DNA of 52,780 nucleotides from Brochothrix campestris FSL F6-1037 (GTDB taxonomy: Bacteria > Bacillota > Bacilli > Lactobacillales > Listeriaceae). The stretch lies in NCBI RefSeq assembly GCF_000525915.1, contig NZ_AODH01000019.1, forward strand, positions 1 through 52,780, in the 5' to 3' direction. The notes under the pieces were generated by a model, which made no database searches, had not been told where the DNA came from, and saw only the letters and a list, made by a program, of their open reading frames with translations. A program made the position numbers and the translations under genes. Of this stretch, positions 20,506 through 31,323 are shown one piece after another; within the stretch, counting starts at the first letter, position 1; each line of letters opens with the position of its first letter.

Positions 20506-20940
20506 TTATTCTTTGTAATCAAACGTCTCTTTTTTCACTGTGTTTTGTCGCTGCGTTGTAGCTGTATGCATCGTGAATTTTTGCGTCAGAACTTGAGTTC
20601 CTCTGGCAACAATGACGGGTGCGATTAGCGAACGAACGAATGGCATTAAAAGTAGCACACCAATAACCGAAGTCACTAAGCCTGGAATAATTAAGAGGAG
20701 ACCTGCGATAAAAACACCTAATTGTTGTGCCAATCCACTCGTTACTGATGTCGTCTTTTTAATATCCTTTACAAAAAATTGCAACGAACGCCATTGTCGG
20801 ACGATAATGACAATCCCAATCACAGTTGAGATAAACTCGATTAAAAAGATTTTGCTAAATGGCAAATACTGTCCTGCGATGACATAACCAATTGTTTCAA
20901 TCACACAGTATCCCAACCAATATTTCAATAATTTTTTCAT
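20506..20940 (-). CDS. FxsA family membrane protein
   Basis: FxsA-like cytoplasmic membrane protein; the E. coli member, when overproduced, relieves F-plasmid exclusion of phage T7, and the role in Firmicutes is unknown. The 144-aa protein starts [20 protein letters not shown] and has membrane segments near residues 5-25, 28-48 and 75-105 ([20 protein letters not shown]). I chose the ATG at 20940 because AGAGGTGA lies just upstream; the longer reading to 20967 has no ribosome site. A DUF441 gene follows; pyruvate kinase lies upstream, as in Listeria. Confidence 0.85.
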   Translation of the reverse strand: MKKLLKYWLGYCVIETIGYVIAGQYLPFSKIFLIEFISTVIGIVIIVRQWRSLQFFVKDIKKTTSVTSGLAQQLGVFIAGLLLIIPGLVTSVIGVLLLMPFVRSLIAPVIVARGTQVLTQKFTMHTATTQRQNTVKKETFDYKE

Positions 20941-21005
20941 TTTCTCACCTCTGTTTAATGGTGTCATTATATCATATTCGCATCTTATTTCAGCTTAATA
21001 ACCAT

Positions 21006-21036
21006 TGAAAAAAGCACTTACCCAAGGGTAAGTGCT
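21006..21036 (-). terminator. Terminator of pyk
   Basis: Stem AGCACTTACCC with GGGTAAGTGCT, two-base loop as drawn, followed on the minus strand by TTTTTTC. It begins about 20 bases after the pyk stop. Confidence 0.9.
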
Positions 21037-21053
21037 CACAAACTGACGATATC

Positions 21054-22481
21054 TTAGATTTTTGAGATTTTAAGTAAGTTAGTTGTTCCAGCTTCACCGT
21101 TTGAACCAACGATACCAGCAGTTACAATTACTAAGTCGTCTTTTTCAACAAGACCACTTGCTACTGCTTCTTTATCTGCAAGTTCGAATAATTCATCTGT
21201 GTTAGATGGCGCTTCAACTAATTTAGGATAAACACCCCAAGAAATTGCTAAGTTGTTATATGTTTTTGGATCAAATGTTAATGCTAAGATTGGTGCTTTA
21301 GGACGGAATTTAGAAATCATACGTGCAGTATGTCCACCACGAGTAGCAGCAACGATTGCTTTAACGCCTAAGTTACGGGCAGTGTGTGCAACTGAGTTAC
21401 CGATTGCTTCTGTAGTTGAAGATTGAACGTTGATTTTCAAGAACGCTTTATCTTGATCTTCTAATGCATGTTCAGAACGTTCAGCGATACGAGCCATTGT
21501 TGCAACAGCTTCTGCAGGATAAGCTCCAGCAGCAGTTTCGCCTGAAAGCATGATTGCGTCAGTACCATCAAAGATAGCGTTGGCAACATCACTTGCTTCC
21601 GCACGTGTTGGACGTGGGTTATGTTGCATTGAATCTAACATTTGAGTTGCAGTAATAACAGGTTTACCTAAAAGGTTACATTTTTTGATTAACGCTTTTT
21701 GGATAACTGGAACTTCTTCTGCAGGTACTTCAACACCAAGGTCACCACGAGCAACCATCAAGCCTTGAGATACAGCTAAGATTTCGTCGATGTTATCAAC
21801 GCCTTCTTGGTTTTCGATTTTAGGAATGATTGCAACGTGATCTGCTTTTTCTTCATCAAGAATTTTGCGGATTTCTAAAACGTCGCTGGCAGTACGTACG
21901 AATGAAGCAGCGATGAATGTTGCACCATTGCGAACACCAAAACGGATATCTTCAGCATCTTTTTCAGTGATACCAGGTAATTTAATGCTAGCGTTTGGTA
22001 CGTTAACACCTTTTTTACTTTTAAGGATACCAGGATTTAATACTTTAGTTACGATATCGCCATTAGCGTGATCTAATTCAGTTACTTCTAAAGCAACTAA
22101 ACCATCATCTAATAAGATAAGGCCACCAATTTCAACGTCGTTGATTAAACCATCGTATGAAACTGAGAATTTTTCACGTGTTCCGCTTACTTCTGTCATT
22201 GAGACACGAACAACGTCACCTGTTTCAAATTCAACAATCCCAGTTCCACCCATGTTATGTGTGCGGATTTCAGGACCTTTTGTATCTAAAAGAATCGGAA
22301 CTGATTTACCAGAGATTTTTTCTGCTGCATGAATGCTTTCGATACGAGCACCGTGTTCTGCATAGTCACCGTGTGAGAAGTTAAGACGAGCAACGTTCAT
22401 ACCGTTGTTCATTAACTCTACTAATTTTTCGACTGATTCACTTGCAGGTCCAATTGTACAAACAATTTTCGTTTTTTTCAT
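21054..22481 (-). CDS. pyk: pyruvate kinase, short form
   Basis: Final step of glycolysis: phosphoenolpyruvate plus ADP to pyruvate and ATP. Visible motifs are [10 protein letters not shown] (substrate), [17 protein letters not shown] (catalytic Lys), and the metal and ADP region with ATQMLDSM and [12 protein letters not shown]. The protein is 475 aa and ends [11 protein letters not shown]. Bacillus and Listeria enzymes of about 585 aa carry an additional C-terminal PEP-utilisers-like domain; it is absent here, and the terminator follows at once, so it has not simply been shifted out of frame nearby. It lies downstream of pfkA with a hairpin between them. Confidence 0.97.
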   Translation of the reverse strand: MKKTKIVCTIGPASESVEKLVELMNNGMNVARLNFSHGDYAEHGARIESIHAAEKISGKSVPILLDTKGPEIRTHNMGGTGIVEFETGDVVRVSMTEVSGTREKFSVSYDGLINDVEIGGLILLDDGLVALEVTELDHANGDIVTKVLNPGILKSKKGVNVPNASIKLPGITEKDAEDIRFGVRNGATFIAASFVRTASDVLEIRKILDEEKADHVAIIPKIENQEGVDNIDEILAVSQGLMVARGDLGVEVPAEEVPVIQKALIKKCNLLGKPVITATQMLDSMQHNPRPTRAEASDVANAIFDGTDAIMLSGETAAGAYPAEAVATMARIAERSEHALEDQDKAFLKINVQSSTTEAIGNSVAHTARNLGVKAIVAATRGGHTARMISKFRPKAPILALTFDPKTYNNLAISWGVYPKLVEAPSNTDELFELADKEAVASGLVEKDDLVIVTAGIVGSNGEAGTTNLLKISKI

Positions 22482-22616
22482 AAATAAAATCCTCCTAAAA
22501 TATATTATGTAACCTTAAATTAATAATTACGCCTCTACCATTATAACCTACTTCGGGATTTTTTTCATCTTTTTTCAAAAGTTATCTTTTCACTTTCATT
22601 AATTTTCATAAAGACG

Positions 22617-22650
22617 ACAAAAAACCCGAAGTACTTAAACTTCGAGTTTT
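22617..22650 (-). terminator. Hairpin between pfkA and pyk
   Basis: Imperfect stem AAAACCCGAAGT with ACTTCGAGTTTT and a T-rich tail on the minus strand, five bases after the pfkA stop. It may be a partial terminator that lets pfkA and pyk be expressed at different levels. Confidence 0.7.
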
Positions 22651-22654
22651 GAGA

Positions 22655-23632
<978 letters not shown>

Positions 23633-23687
23633 TTATGTGCTACTTGGATAACAATTCTATGTAAACGACCTGCTATCTTTCACAACT

Positions 23688-23716
23688 ATTATAGTATAAT
23701 TAACAACTTTGAGCAA
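23688..23716 (-). promoter_or_regulatory. Likely promoter of pfkA
   Basis: TTGCTC and a perfect TATAAT are separated by 17 bases, about 65 bases upstream of the pfkA start, in the gap that begins after the accA terminator. Confidence 0.6.
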
Positions 23717-23798
23717 TCTATCGCCCAGATAAAAAATGCAATAAGAGTTGCTACGTCACGAATTCGACGATTATCTCACTTACTTCTTCAGTAGCATT

Positions 23799-23840
23799 TC
23801 AAAAACCACCTTGCCCCATTTTATCGAGACAAGGTGGTTT
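23799..23840 (-). terminator. Terminator of accD-accA
   Basis: Stem AAACCACCTTG with CAAGGTGGTTT around a 16-base loop, followed on the minus strand by TTTTT. It begins three bases after the accA stop. Confidence 0.88.
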
Positions 23841-23842
23841 GC

Positions 23843-24799
23843 TTAATTTTCAGTATACTGCCCAATTTTGCGTAGTTGTTCATAACGCTGTTCACGTAAT
23901 GTTACACCGTCTAAAGCCAGCAATTCGGCTAAGTTTGCTGCAATCGCAGCATCAATCAATTGTGCTTGTTGCACTTGATCATGATGCGCACCACCCTTAA
24001 CTTCAGGAATAACACCGTTAATCACACCGAGTTCCAATAAGTCAGGTGATGTAATGTGTAAATGTTCCGCCGCCTTCTTCGCTAAGGAAGCATCCTTCCA
24101 CAAAATAACCGCACCACTTTCAGGTGAAATAACAGAATAAGTGCTGTTTTCGAGCATTAAGACACGGTTACCAACACCGATACCTAAGGCGCCACCACTA
24201 CCACCTTCACCAATAACGATACAAATAATCGGCACTTCGTAACCAGCCATCTCAAATAAGTTACGAGCAATCGCTTCGCTTTGGCCACGTTCTTCGGCCG
24301 CCTTACCAGGATAAGCCCCTTTTGTATCAATAAACGTGATAATCGGACGCTTGAATTTATTTGCCTGTTCCATTAAACGCAAAGCCTTACGGTAACCTTC
24401 AGGATGTGGCATGCCAAAATTACGAGCAAGGTTTTCTTTTGTATCCTTCCCACGTTGATGACCAATGACTGTGACAGGCATACCTTTATAACGGGCAATT
24501 CCCCCGACAATCGCTGCATCGTCACCAAAACGACGATCGCCATGCAACTCCATAAAATCGGTAAATAATAACGGAATATAATCCAATGTTGTTGGACGTT
24601 CTGGATGACGTGCAACTTGCACACGGTCCCATGAAGTCATATGGCTATAAACTTCTGTTTCGACCTTCGCTAGACGCGACTCTAATTTAACGATTTCTGC
24701 GGTTAAGTCCACATCATTATCTTTTGTATATTGTTTTAATTCACTTATTTTTTTACGAAGTTCTAAAATCGGCTTTTCGAACTGTAAATCTGCTCCCAT
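23843..24799 (-). CDS. accA: acetyl-CoA carboxylase carboxyltransferase subunit alpha
   Basis: With AccD it transfers the carboxyl group from biotin to acetyl-CoA to make malonyl-CoA for fatty acid synthesis. The family core is visible: [59 protein letters not shown] and [20 protein letters not shown]. Length 318 aa. The start codon overlaps the accD stop (TAATG), so translation is coupled, as is suitable for a complex needing equal amounts. No accB or accC is in the window. Confidence 0.97.
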   Translation of the reverse strand: MGADLQFEKPILELRKKISELKQYTKDNDVDLTAEIVKLESRLAKVETEVYSHMTSWDRVQVARHPERPTTLDYIPLLFTDFMELHGDRRFGDDAAIVGGIARYKGMPVTVIGHQRGKDTKENLARNFGMPHPEGYRKALRLMEQANKFKRPIITFIDTKGAYPGKAAEERGQSEAIARNLFEMAGYEVPIICIVIGEGGSGGALGIGVGNRVLMLENSTYSVISPESGAVILWKDASLAKKAAEHLHITSPDLLELGVINGVIPEVKGGAHHDQVQQAQLIDAAIAANLAELLALDGVTLREQRYEQLRKIGQYTEN

Positions 24800-25663
24800 T
24801 ATTTATCACTCACTTTCTGATGGAATGACACAAGGAAACCTAGTTTCGAACGCATTTCAAGACGTGGCACCACTGCATCAAGCTGACCTGTTTTGAGTAA
24901 GAACTCAGCTGTTTGGAAATCTTTCGGCAGTTTTTCACGGACGGTTTGTTCAATCACACGACGACCTGCAAAGCCAATTAAGGCACCCGGTTCAGCCAAG
25001 TTGAAATCACCCAATGACGCAAAGCTGGCTGATACACCCCCAGTAGTCGGATAGGTCATCACGATAATTGACAGCCCTCCAGCTGCGCTTAAACGTTCTA
25101 AGGCGGCAGATGTTTTAGCCATTTGCATTAGCGAGAGCATGCCTTCTTGCATACGTGCCCCACCTGATGCTGTGAAAATAATGACCGGTACCATTCTTTT
25201 TTGCGCGTCTTCAATCGCACGTGTGATTTTTTCACCAACGACACTCCCCATACTCCCCATTCGGAAACTTGAATCCATCACAGCAAGCATACAGCCGTTG
25301 CCTTCAATTTCACCATAGCCTGTTACAACGGCTTCATCAAGACTTGACTTTGCTTTATCTGCTTGAATTTTATCCATATAACCAGGAAATTCAAGCGGAT
25401 TTGTTGTTGTCATATGAGGATTCGTTTCTACGAATGTATCAGGATCCACTAAGGTTGTAATCCGTGCCCGTGCTTGTATTTTATGATGGTAGCCACAGTG
25501 TGGACAAACCATTTCGTTTTTTTCAAGCTCTTTTGCATACATAATTTTTTGACAGCCAAGACATTTTTTCATAATGCCTTCTGGGATGTCTTGTGCCGCA
25601 GCTTCGCTGTTCGACATCATATGTTTTTTCTTCTTAGGTTTCGAAAAAAAGTTCTCCTAGCAA
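24799..25663 (-). pseudogene. accD: acetyl-CoA carboxylase carboxyltransferase subunit beta, one-base shift near the start
   Basis: Beta subunit of the carboxyltransferase. The Cys4 zinc ribbon is CLGCQKIMY with CPHCGYHHK, and the core includes [20 protein letters not shown] and [14 protein letters not shown]. Members of the family begin with a short tail of the type MLGELF(S)KPKKK. Here that tail is present from a TTG at 25663 behind AGGAGG, but seven A's at 25644-25650 (complement of a T run) put it out of frame; with six, it reads LLGELFSKPKKKHMM into the main protein, 287 aa in all. As written only the part from 25620 is open, starting MMSNSEAAA without a good ribosome site. Confidence 0.9.
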
Positions 25664-25822
25664 AATAAACTACCTCCTAGATACTTTAATTAAGCACCAT
25701 TTTATCGCTCAATGTTAATTGTTCACTAAAAAACTATACCTTATTATAGTTAAATGAGCAAATATACTAAAAAAAAAAAGCTGTTGACGATTCATCTAAT
25801 CATTAATTAAAGCAATCGTCAA

Positions 25823-28800
25823 TTACTTCATCACCCAACCTGAAGGGGATAATAATGTATCTAACGCCTTCGCTAACGACTCTGTCATTACAATATTAAA
25901 TGAATTATTCAAGGCAATACCACGGCGGGTTGCTTTATCCACAACAATCACTTCCACTGTTCCTGGCTCCGTTGCTAAAATTTCTTTTAGGGCAATAATT
26001 TGCGTTGACTCACAGTTAACATACAATCGTTGGGCTGGGGCAAACGGCGCATCATCTTCTTCTAACAACGTCATACTATTTACAACAAGCTGTTGCTTAC
26101 CTTGACGTTCACTCATTTTTCCGTTTAAAATGACGGCTTTATTTTCGACAAGAACACCTTTCATTGCACGATACGCTTGCGGAAATACCACACCTGAACG
26201 TTCAGTGCTAGGGTCACTCACCGTAATAAAACACATCAACTCGCCTTTTTTAGTTCGAGTTTCTTTCAATTGGTGTACATACACCCCGAAATTGGCTGTT
26301 TGCTCTAATTTAACCGTTTGTAATTGTTGTACATGCGCACGTTTCAGTTGATGCGGGTAACTTGTTAGTGGGTGTTTCGATAAATACATCCCCAAATAGT
26401 CTTTTTCTTGAGTTAACCGATCGATGGCTGGCATTTCGGGCATTTCGGTATATTTCGGTTTGAGTGCTAAAGTCGAACCACCGATTTCATCAAATAGATC
26501 AACTGGTGAATCGCCCTTGCGACTGAGGTCGGCTAAATTCAACGCTGAATCAATCGTCGCCAATAAGGTCGAACGTGTCTTATCCCATTCGTCACAGGCT
26601 CCTGCTAAAATAAGCGCTTCTAAAATTGGTTGCGTTGCTATTTTAGCGGGTAAACGGCGGCATAGATCAAATAAATCTTTAAAGGCTCCCGCTCGTTTTC
26701 GTTCAGCCACAATCACCTTCACTGTTTGTGATCCGATTTTTTTAATACTGCTCAGACTGTAACGAATTGCACCGGCTTCATTGCAGAAAAAATGATAACT
26801 GTGATTGATCGATGGTGGTAAAATCGTCAAATCACGTTTACGTCCTTCCGCTATGTAAGTTGTCAACTTCGACTCATCACCCGTCACAGACGTCATTAAG
26901 GCAGCATAAAAAGCAGCTGGGTAATGGGTTTTCAAATAGGCCAATTGGAAGGCGATTTTGGCATAGGCGACTGAGTGTGAACGGTTAAAACCATAGTTGG
27001 CAAACCGAACAATCAGATCGTACACCTCCTCGGCAACCGCTTCACTTACCTGTTGTGCAATCGCACCGGCGACAAAGCGCTCACGTTGTTGTTGCAATAC
27101 AGCTGCCTTCTTCTTACTGACTGCACGGCGGAGCATATCCGCTTCACCTAAGCTAAAACCAGCTAAGGCTGAAGCAATTTGCATGATTTGCTCTTGGTAG
27201 ACGATAACACCATAAGTCGGTGCTAAAATATCCTCGAGGGCTGGATGTGCATAAGACACCTGTTCTTTGCCATGTTTACGTGCAATAAACGTGCTGATTT
27301 GTTCCATCGGACCGGGACGGTAAAGGGCATTCACAGCGACGACATCTTCAAATGAGGTCGGGATTAGGCGTCGCAACACTTGGCGAATACCAGGCGATTC
27401 AAATTGAAAAACACCGTTTGTATCACCCGCTTGAAACACCCTTAACGTCTCCGTATCATTGAGTGAGATTTTTTCAATATCAAACTGAGGCTGTTCGTAA
27501 CGGACCGCTTTAATAATCGTTGCCAACATCGTCAAGTTGCGTAAACCTAAATAATCCATTTTCAGCAGACCTATTTCTTCTAGATCACCCATTGGATATT
27601 GTGTCAGTAACGCATCGGCACTCCCTTTTTGCAACGGAACATAATCAATTAATGGGGCATCACTAATAATAACACCGGCGGCATGAGTCGACATGTGACG
27701 AGGCAACCCTTCAATCGTTTGTGCAATCCGCCAAATTTCTTCATTGCGCTTACTACTATTAATATGGCGACTCAGTGCTTTTGATTCTGTTTGCGCACCC
27801 GCTAAAGTGAGTCCGACTTGCTGAGGCAATAAATTCGACCATTCACTTAATTCAACCCGGTTCAAACCAAACACACGGGCGGTATCACGAATAGCAGCTT
27901 TGGCGGCTAACGTACCAAATGTTCCAATTTGAGCGACATGCTGTACGCCATATTTTTCAACTGTGTACGCAATCATCTCGTCACGACGGTTATCAGGAAA
28001 ATCCAAATCGATATCGGGCATTGTCACCCGTTCGGGATTAAGAAAACGTTCAAACAGTAACTGATACGCAATCGGATCAACATCGGTAATCCGCAATACA
28101 TAGGATACAAGTGAACCTGCTGCTGACCCTCGGCCTGGACCTGTTAAAATCCCATTTGTTTGTGCATGATGCATGAGGTCCCATACAATCAAGAAATAAT
28201 CATTAAAGCCCATCTCATTAATAATACCGAGTTCATAGTGCAGTCGCTCAACATAACGTTGTGCGGGATTGCTAAAGCGTTGGCGTAAGCCTTCTTCGGC
28301 TAATTGTTGTAAATACACCTTTGCCTCAAGACCATCTGGCGTTTTGAACTTCGGTAACAACGTTTGATTGAGTTCAATCGTCACCTCACTTAGGTCTGCG
28401 ATTGTGGCGGTTCGTTCAAGTGCTTCACGTTGTGCTGGTGTTTGCCATAACGCTTCTAATTCTGTTGGACTCGTAAAATAATGCGTTCCTGTAGGAGCCA
28501 GTGTTTCCCAATTTATAATCGTGTTGTCACGAATCGCTTCTAATACGGCTAAACTTTTAACGTCCTCCGGCTTTAAATAACGCACATCACTAACAACAAC
28601 TGTATCGCTCTCCGCCGCAAACGCCCATTGCGTAACCTCAGCTTCCGGTTGAGAAACACCTAAGTAGGCTGTTGGAAATTGACTTAAGACTGCTAGTCGC
28701 TCTTCTTCGATGAGTTGTTCGAGCGCGGGTGATACGGGTAAAATAACACTCATATTCTCGGCATAAGCATCGAACCATTTTTTCGGTAAAAAAGCGCATT

Positions 28801-29116
28801 CTTCTGTTTGCAACGCACTTGTCATTTTCATTAAGTCGTGATAACCTGCCGTATTTTGAGCGATAACAAGCATCGGTAGTGACGCCACTTCACCGATTGG
28901 TTGTTCAACCTCAATCTGCATGCCATATAACGGTTTGATCCCGTAAGCTTCACATGCCTTCTTAAAACTTAAGGCACCATATAAGTGATTTTGATTGGTC
29001 ATTGCGAGCGATTGATAGCCTAACTGAGCTGCTGTTTTTACAAGTTCTTCTATTTTTAATGTGCTCGATAGCAAATCGAAGGCAGTTGCCACCTGCAAAT
29101 GAGTATAATTGGTCAT
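25823..29116 (-). CDS. dnaE: DNA polymerase III subunit alpha (DnaE)
   Basis: Second replicative polymerase of Firmicutes, which extends RNA primers and acts in lagging-strand and damage synthesis. PHP domain at the N-terminus (HLQVATAFDLLSSTLKIEEL), catalytic aspartates in MPDIDLDFPDNRR, GPGRGSAAGSLVSYVL, a helix-hairpin-helix region, and a C-terminal OB-fold part. The length of 1097 aa is normal for DnaE and excludes PolC. The gene stands alone, upstream of accD and divergent from exoA. A weak ribosome site (TAGGAGG) precedes the ATG. Confidence 0.97.
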   Translation of the reverse strand: MTNYTHLQVATAFDLLSSTLKIEELVKTAAQLGYQSLAMTNQNHLYGALSFKKACEAYGIKPLYGMQIEVEQPIGEVASLPMLVIAQNTAGYHDLMKMTSALQTEECAFLPKKWFDAYAENMSVILPVSPALEQLIEEERLAVLSQFPTAYLGVSQPEAEVTQWAFAAESDTVVVSDVRYLKPEDVKSLAVLEAIRDNTIINWETLAPTGTHYFTSPTELEALWQTPAQREALERTATIADLSEVTIELNQTLLPKFKTPDGLEAKVYLQQLAEEGLRQRFSNPAQRYVERLHYELGIINEMGFNDYFLIVWDLMHHAQTNGILTGPGRGSAAGSLVSYVLRITDVDPIAYQLLFERFLNPERVTMPDIDLDFPDNRRDEMIAYTVEKYGVQHVAQIGTFGTLAAKAAIRDTARVFGLNRVELSEWSNLLPQQVGLTLAGAQTESKALSRHINSSKRNEEIWRIAQTIEGLPRHMSTHAAGVIISDAPLIDYVPLQKGSADALLTQYPMGDLEEIGLLKMDYLGLRNLTMLATIIKAVRYEQPQFDIEKISLNDTETLRVFQAGDTNGVFQFESPGIRQVLRRLIPTSFEDVVAVNALYRPGPMEQISTFIARKHGKEQVSYAHPALEDILAPTYGVIVYQEQIMQIASALAGFSLGEADMLRRAVSKKKAAVLQQQRERFVAGAIAQQVSEAVAEEVYDLIVRFANYGFNRSHSVAYAKIAFQLAYLKTHYPAAFYAALMTSVTGDESKLTTYIAEGRKRDLTILPPSINHSYHFFCNEAGAIRYSLSSIKKIGSQTVKVIVAERKRAGAFKDLFDLCRRLPAKIATQPILEALILAGACDEWDKTRSTLLATIDSALNLADLSRKGDSPVDLFDEIGGSTLALKPKYTEMPEMPAIDRLTQEKDYLGMYLSKHPLTSYPHQLKRAHVQQLQTVKLEQTANFGVYVHQLKETRTKKGELMCFITVSDPSTERSGVVFPQAYRAMKGVLVENKAVILNGKMSERQGKQQLVVNSMTLLEEDDAPFAPAQRLYVNCESTQIIALKEILATEPGTVEVIVVDKATRRGIALNNSFNIVMTESLAKALDTLLSPSGWVMK

Positions 29117-29233
29117 GTTAAAAGCCTCCTAATCGTTCTGATCTTCTGAGCGATGTTTCCATCCGCCTTTTCATCTTCATTATACGCAATATTTTCACAA
29201 AAGGGAAAGGACGTTCAAATGATATTTTGATTA

Positions 29234-29263
29234 TTGTAATTTTCAAGTTTAAAATGCTATATT
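29234..29263 (+). promoter_or_regulatory. Likely promoter of exoA
   Basis: TTGTAA and TATATT are separated by 18 bases, ending 48 bases before the exoA start codon in the dnaE-exoA divergent gap. Confidence 0.5.
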
Positions 29264-29311
29264 AAGAGCAACACATGCAGTCTTGCATTAACAATTAACC
29301 GAGGTGATAAA

Positions 29312-30080
29312 ATGAAGTTTATTTCATGGAACGTCAACGGCTTACGAGCGGTTGTCAAAAAAAAATTTCGAAGCGTATTTCATCAACAGTGAGGCCGATT
29401 TTTTCTGTCTACAAGAAACAAAACTGCAAGAAGGTCAAATCGACCTTTCTTTTCCAAGCTACCACAGCTATTGGAACTACGCTGATCGTAAAGGCTATTC
29501 GGGAACAGCCATCTTTACGAAGCATGAGCCTCTTTCTGTTCGTTACGGTATTGAGCAAGATGAACATAACCATGAAGGACGTGTCATTACGCTTGAGTAT
29601 GCTAATTTCTATCTCGTCACGGTATACACACCTAACTCCAAACAAGCGTTGGCACGTTTAGAATACCGCATTAAATGGGAACATGACCTAACCGACTATT
29701 TAGTCGCTCTTAAAGAACAAAAGCCAGTTATCCTTTGTGGCGATTTAAACGTTGCTCATAAGGAAATCGACTTAAAAAATCCGAAAAACAACCGTCATAA
29801 TCCCGGCTTTTCTGATGATGAACGTCATTGTTTTAGCTATTTACTTGCGCAAGGTTTTACCGACAGTTTCCGTCATTTCTACCCCGATTTAACCGGTGCC
29901 TACTCTTGGTGGTCATACCGCTTCAATGCCCGGGCAAACAATGCTGGTTGGCGCATTGATTACTTTTTAGTAAGCGATGCACTTAAATCACAGATGACAT
30001 CCGCTACCATTCACGCCGATGTTCTTGGCTCTGATCATTGCCCGGTTGAATTAGATATCGACGTGACAGCAAACAGATAG
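29312..30080 (+). pseudogene. exoA: exodeoxyribonuclease III, one-base shift in a nine-A run
   Basis: An AP endonuclease and 3'-5' exonuclease of the ExoIII family in base excision repair. It starts MKFISWNVNGLRAVVK in one frame and continues NFEAYFINSEADFFCLQETK in the next. The catalytic Glu (ETK), Asp/Asn (GDLNVAH) and the C-terminal SDHCPV are all present. Nine A's at 29357-29365 replace an expected eight; with eight the protein is 255 aa, the family size. GAGGTG precedes the ATG. As written the first frame stops after 26 codons, but an in-frame TTG at 29352 could start the second. Confidence 0.9.
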
Positions 30081-30310
30081 AACTGGAGAAACGAAAGTGA
30101 TAGCAGCTCGTTTAACCGCGTATAAATTAGAACTACCGCATTTTCCGATTATTTACTATCGGCAAGTAAGGGAGTGAAACTTACTAGCTGTTGGCTGATT
30201 AAGCTAGAGGATATAACAGTATCTCTATTCAATCTCATCATCTGATACACAAAATTACTGTAATCGCATTCGAAAGAAAATGAAGTCTGTTTGGACTTTG
30301 TCTACAATCC
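30081..30310 (+). other. Gene-free stretch with a short possible remnant ORF
   Basis: No gene of useful size is present on either strand. A 26-codon ORF from a GTG near 30096 (VIAARLTAYKLELPHFPIIY) follows a GGAG and could be the start of a lost gene; nothing after it is recognisable. GGACTTTGTCTACAA at 30293-30307 is a copy of a motif found beside two other terminators. Confidence 0.35.
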
Positions 30311-30348
30311 AAAAGGCCTCGACGTTAATTCGTCGAGGCCTTTTTTTT
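30311..30348 (+). terminator. Terminator of exoA, probably bidirectional
   Basis: Stem AAAAGGCCTCGACG with CGTCGAGGCCTTTT, six-base loop, then T's on the plus strand. On the minus strand the tail is TTTT, so it may also end nrnA transcripts. Confidence 0.9.
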
Positions 30349-30384
30349 AAATTATTCTATAAACTTAAGCGGATAAACAGACAG

Positions 30385-31323
30385 TTATTGACACACCGCT
30401 TCTAAATCAGCAATTAAGCAATCGGCTTCTGCCCATGAATAGACTGTTGCACCCGAAGCTAAATTATGTCCTCCACCGTTGTATTTTGCAGCAATCTCAT
30501 TAATGGTAATCGCTTTAGAGCGAATACGCACACGAATACGTTCTGGTTCTTCGACGAAAAAGGCCCAAACTTTCACGCCTTCAACTTGTGCCACTGAATT
30601 AACGAGCATCGCGGCTTCATCCGAACTAATCGCGAATTGCTCTAGCAGGTCAGGCGTAATTTTCAAATAGATAACTCCTGCTTCAGACAGCTTAAAATGT
30701 TGCAAGACATAGCCACTGAAACGTAAGACACGAATGTCTTTTTTATACATTGTATTAAAGATAGCCGAGCGATCAAAATCATAAGACGCCAAAGTTGAGA
30801 CATAACTAAACGTACGCGATGTTGTGTTTGGGAACATAAAACGTCCTGTGTCGCCGACAATTCCTGTAAATAATAACCGCGCTGCTGTCGCTGTCATTTG
30901 TAATTCGTCCGCAAACTCTGCCTGGAATTCACAAATCATTTCGCTCGTCGACGAAGCGTTTGTGTCGACCCAAACGATATCACCGTAGACATCATTATTT
31001 GGGTGATGGTCAATCTTAATCAACTCTTTACCCAAGTTAAAACGGTCATCATCTATCCGAGGTGCGTTCGCTGTATCTAGTACAATGACAAGTGCCTCTT
31101 GATATATGCTATCATCAATTTCATCAAGATCACTTAAAAAGGCTAATGATTCTTCAGGCTGTCCGACACGATAAACTTTTTTCGAGGGAAAACTTGCCAT
31201 AATAATTTCAGCTAAGCCACATTGTGAACCGTAGGCATCAGGATCTGGTCTCCCATGTCGATGTAAAATAATAGTATCATACGCTTTGATTTTATTTAAA
31301 ATCTGTTGTTTCATCAGCTTCAC
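30385..31323 (-). CDS. nrnA: bifunctional oligoribonuclease/PAP phosphatase (DHH family)
   Basis: Degrades short RNA oligonucleotides to mononucleotides and removes the 3' phosphate of pAp. DHH motifs are visible: RHGRPDPDAYGSQ near the start, LDTANAPRI, IDHHPNNDVYG; the DHHA1 half ends with YNGGGHNLASGA. Length 312 aa, typical of NrnA. It directly follows the CBS-domain regulator gene with no gap, as in Listeria and Bacillus (ytqI-ytoI). Confidence 0.94.
   Translation of the reverse strand: MKLMKQQILNKIKAYDTIILHRHGRPDPDAYGSQCGLAEIIMASFPSKKVYRVGQPEESLAFLSDLDEIDDSIYQEALVIVLDTANAPRIDDDRFNLGKELIKIDHHPNNDVYGDIVWVDTNASSTSEMICEFQAEFADELQMTATAARLLFTGIVGDTGRFMFPNTTSRTFSYVSTLASYDFDRSAIFNTMYKKDIRVLRFSGYVLQHFKLSEAGVIYLKITPDLLEQFAISSDEAAMLVNSVAQVEGVKVWAFFVEEPERIRVRIRSKAITINEIAAKYNGGGHNLASGATVYSWAEADCLIADLEAVCQ

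Noticed and set aside
20495..20522. TTG start of the DUF441 protein inside fxsA
   Set aside because: No ribosome site, and the family N-terminus is found in another frame behind a good AAGGAG.
23641..23675. cre-like TGTAAACG upstream of pfkA
   Set aside because: Only the first half of the consensus is present; the second half does not match.
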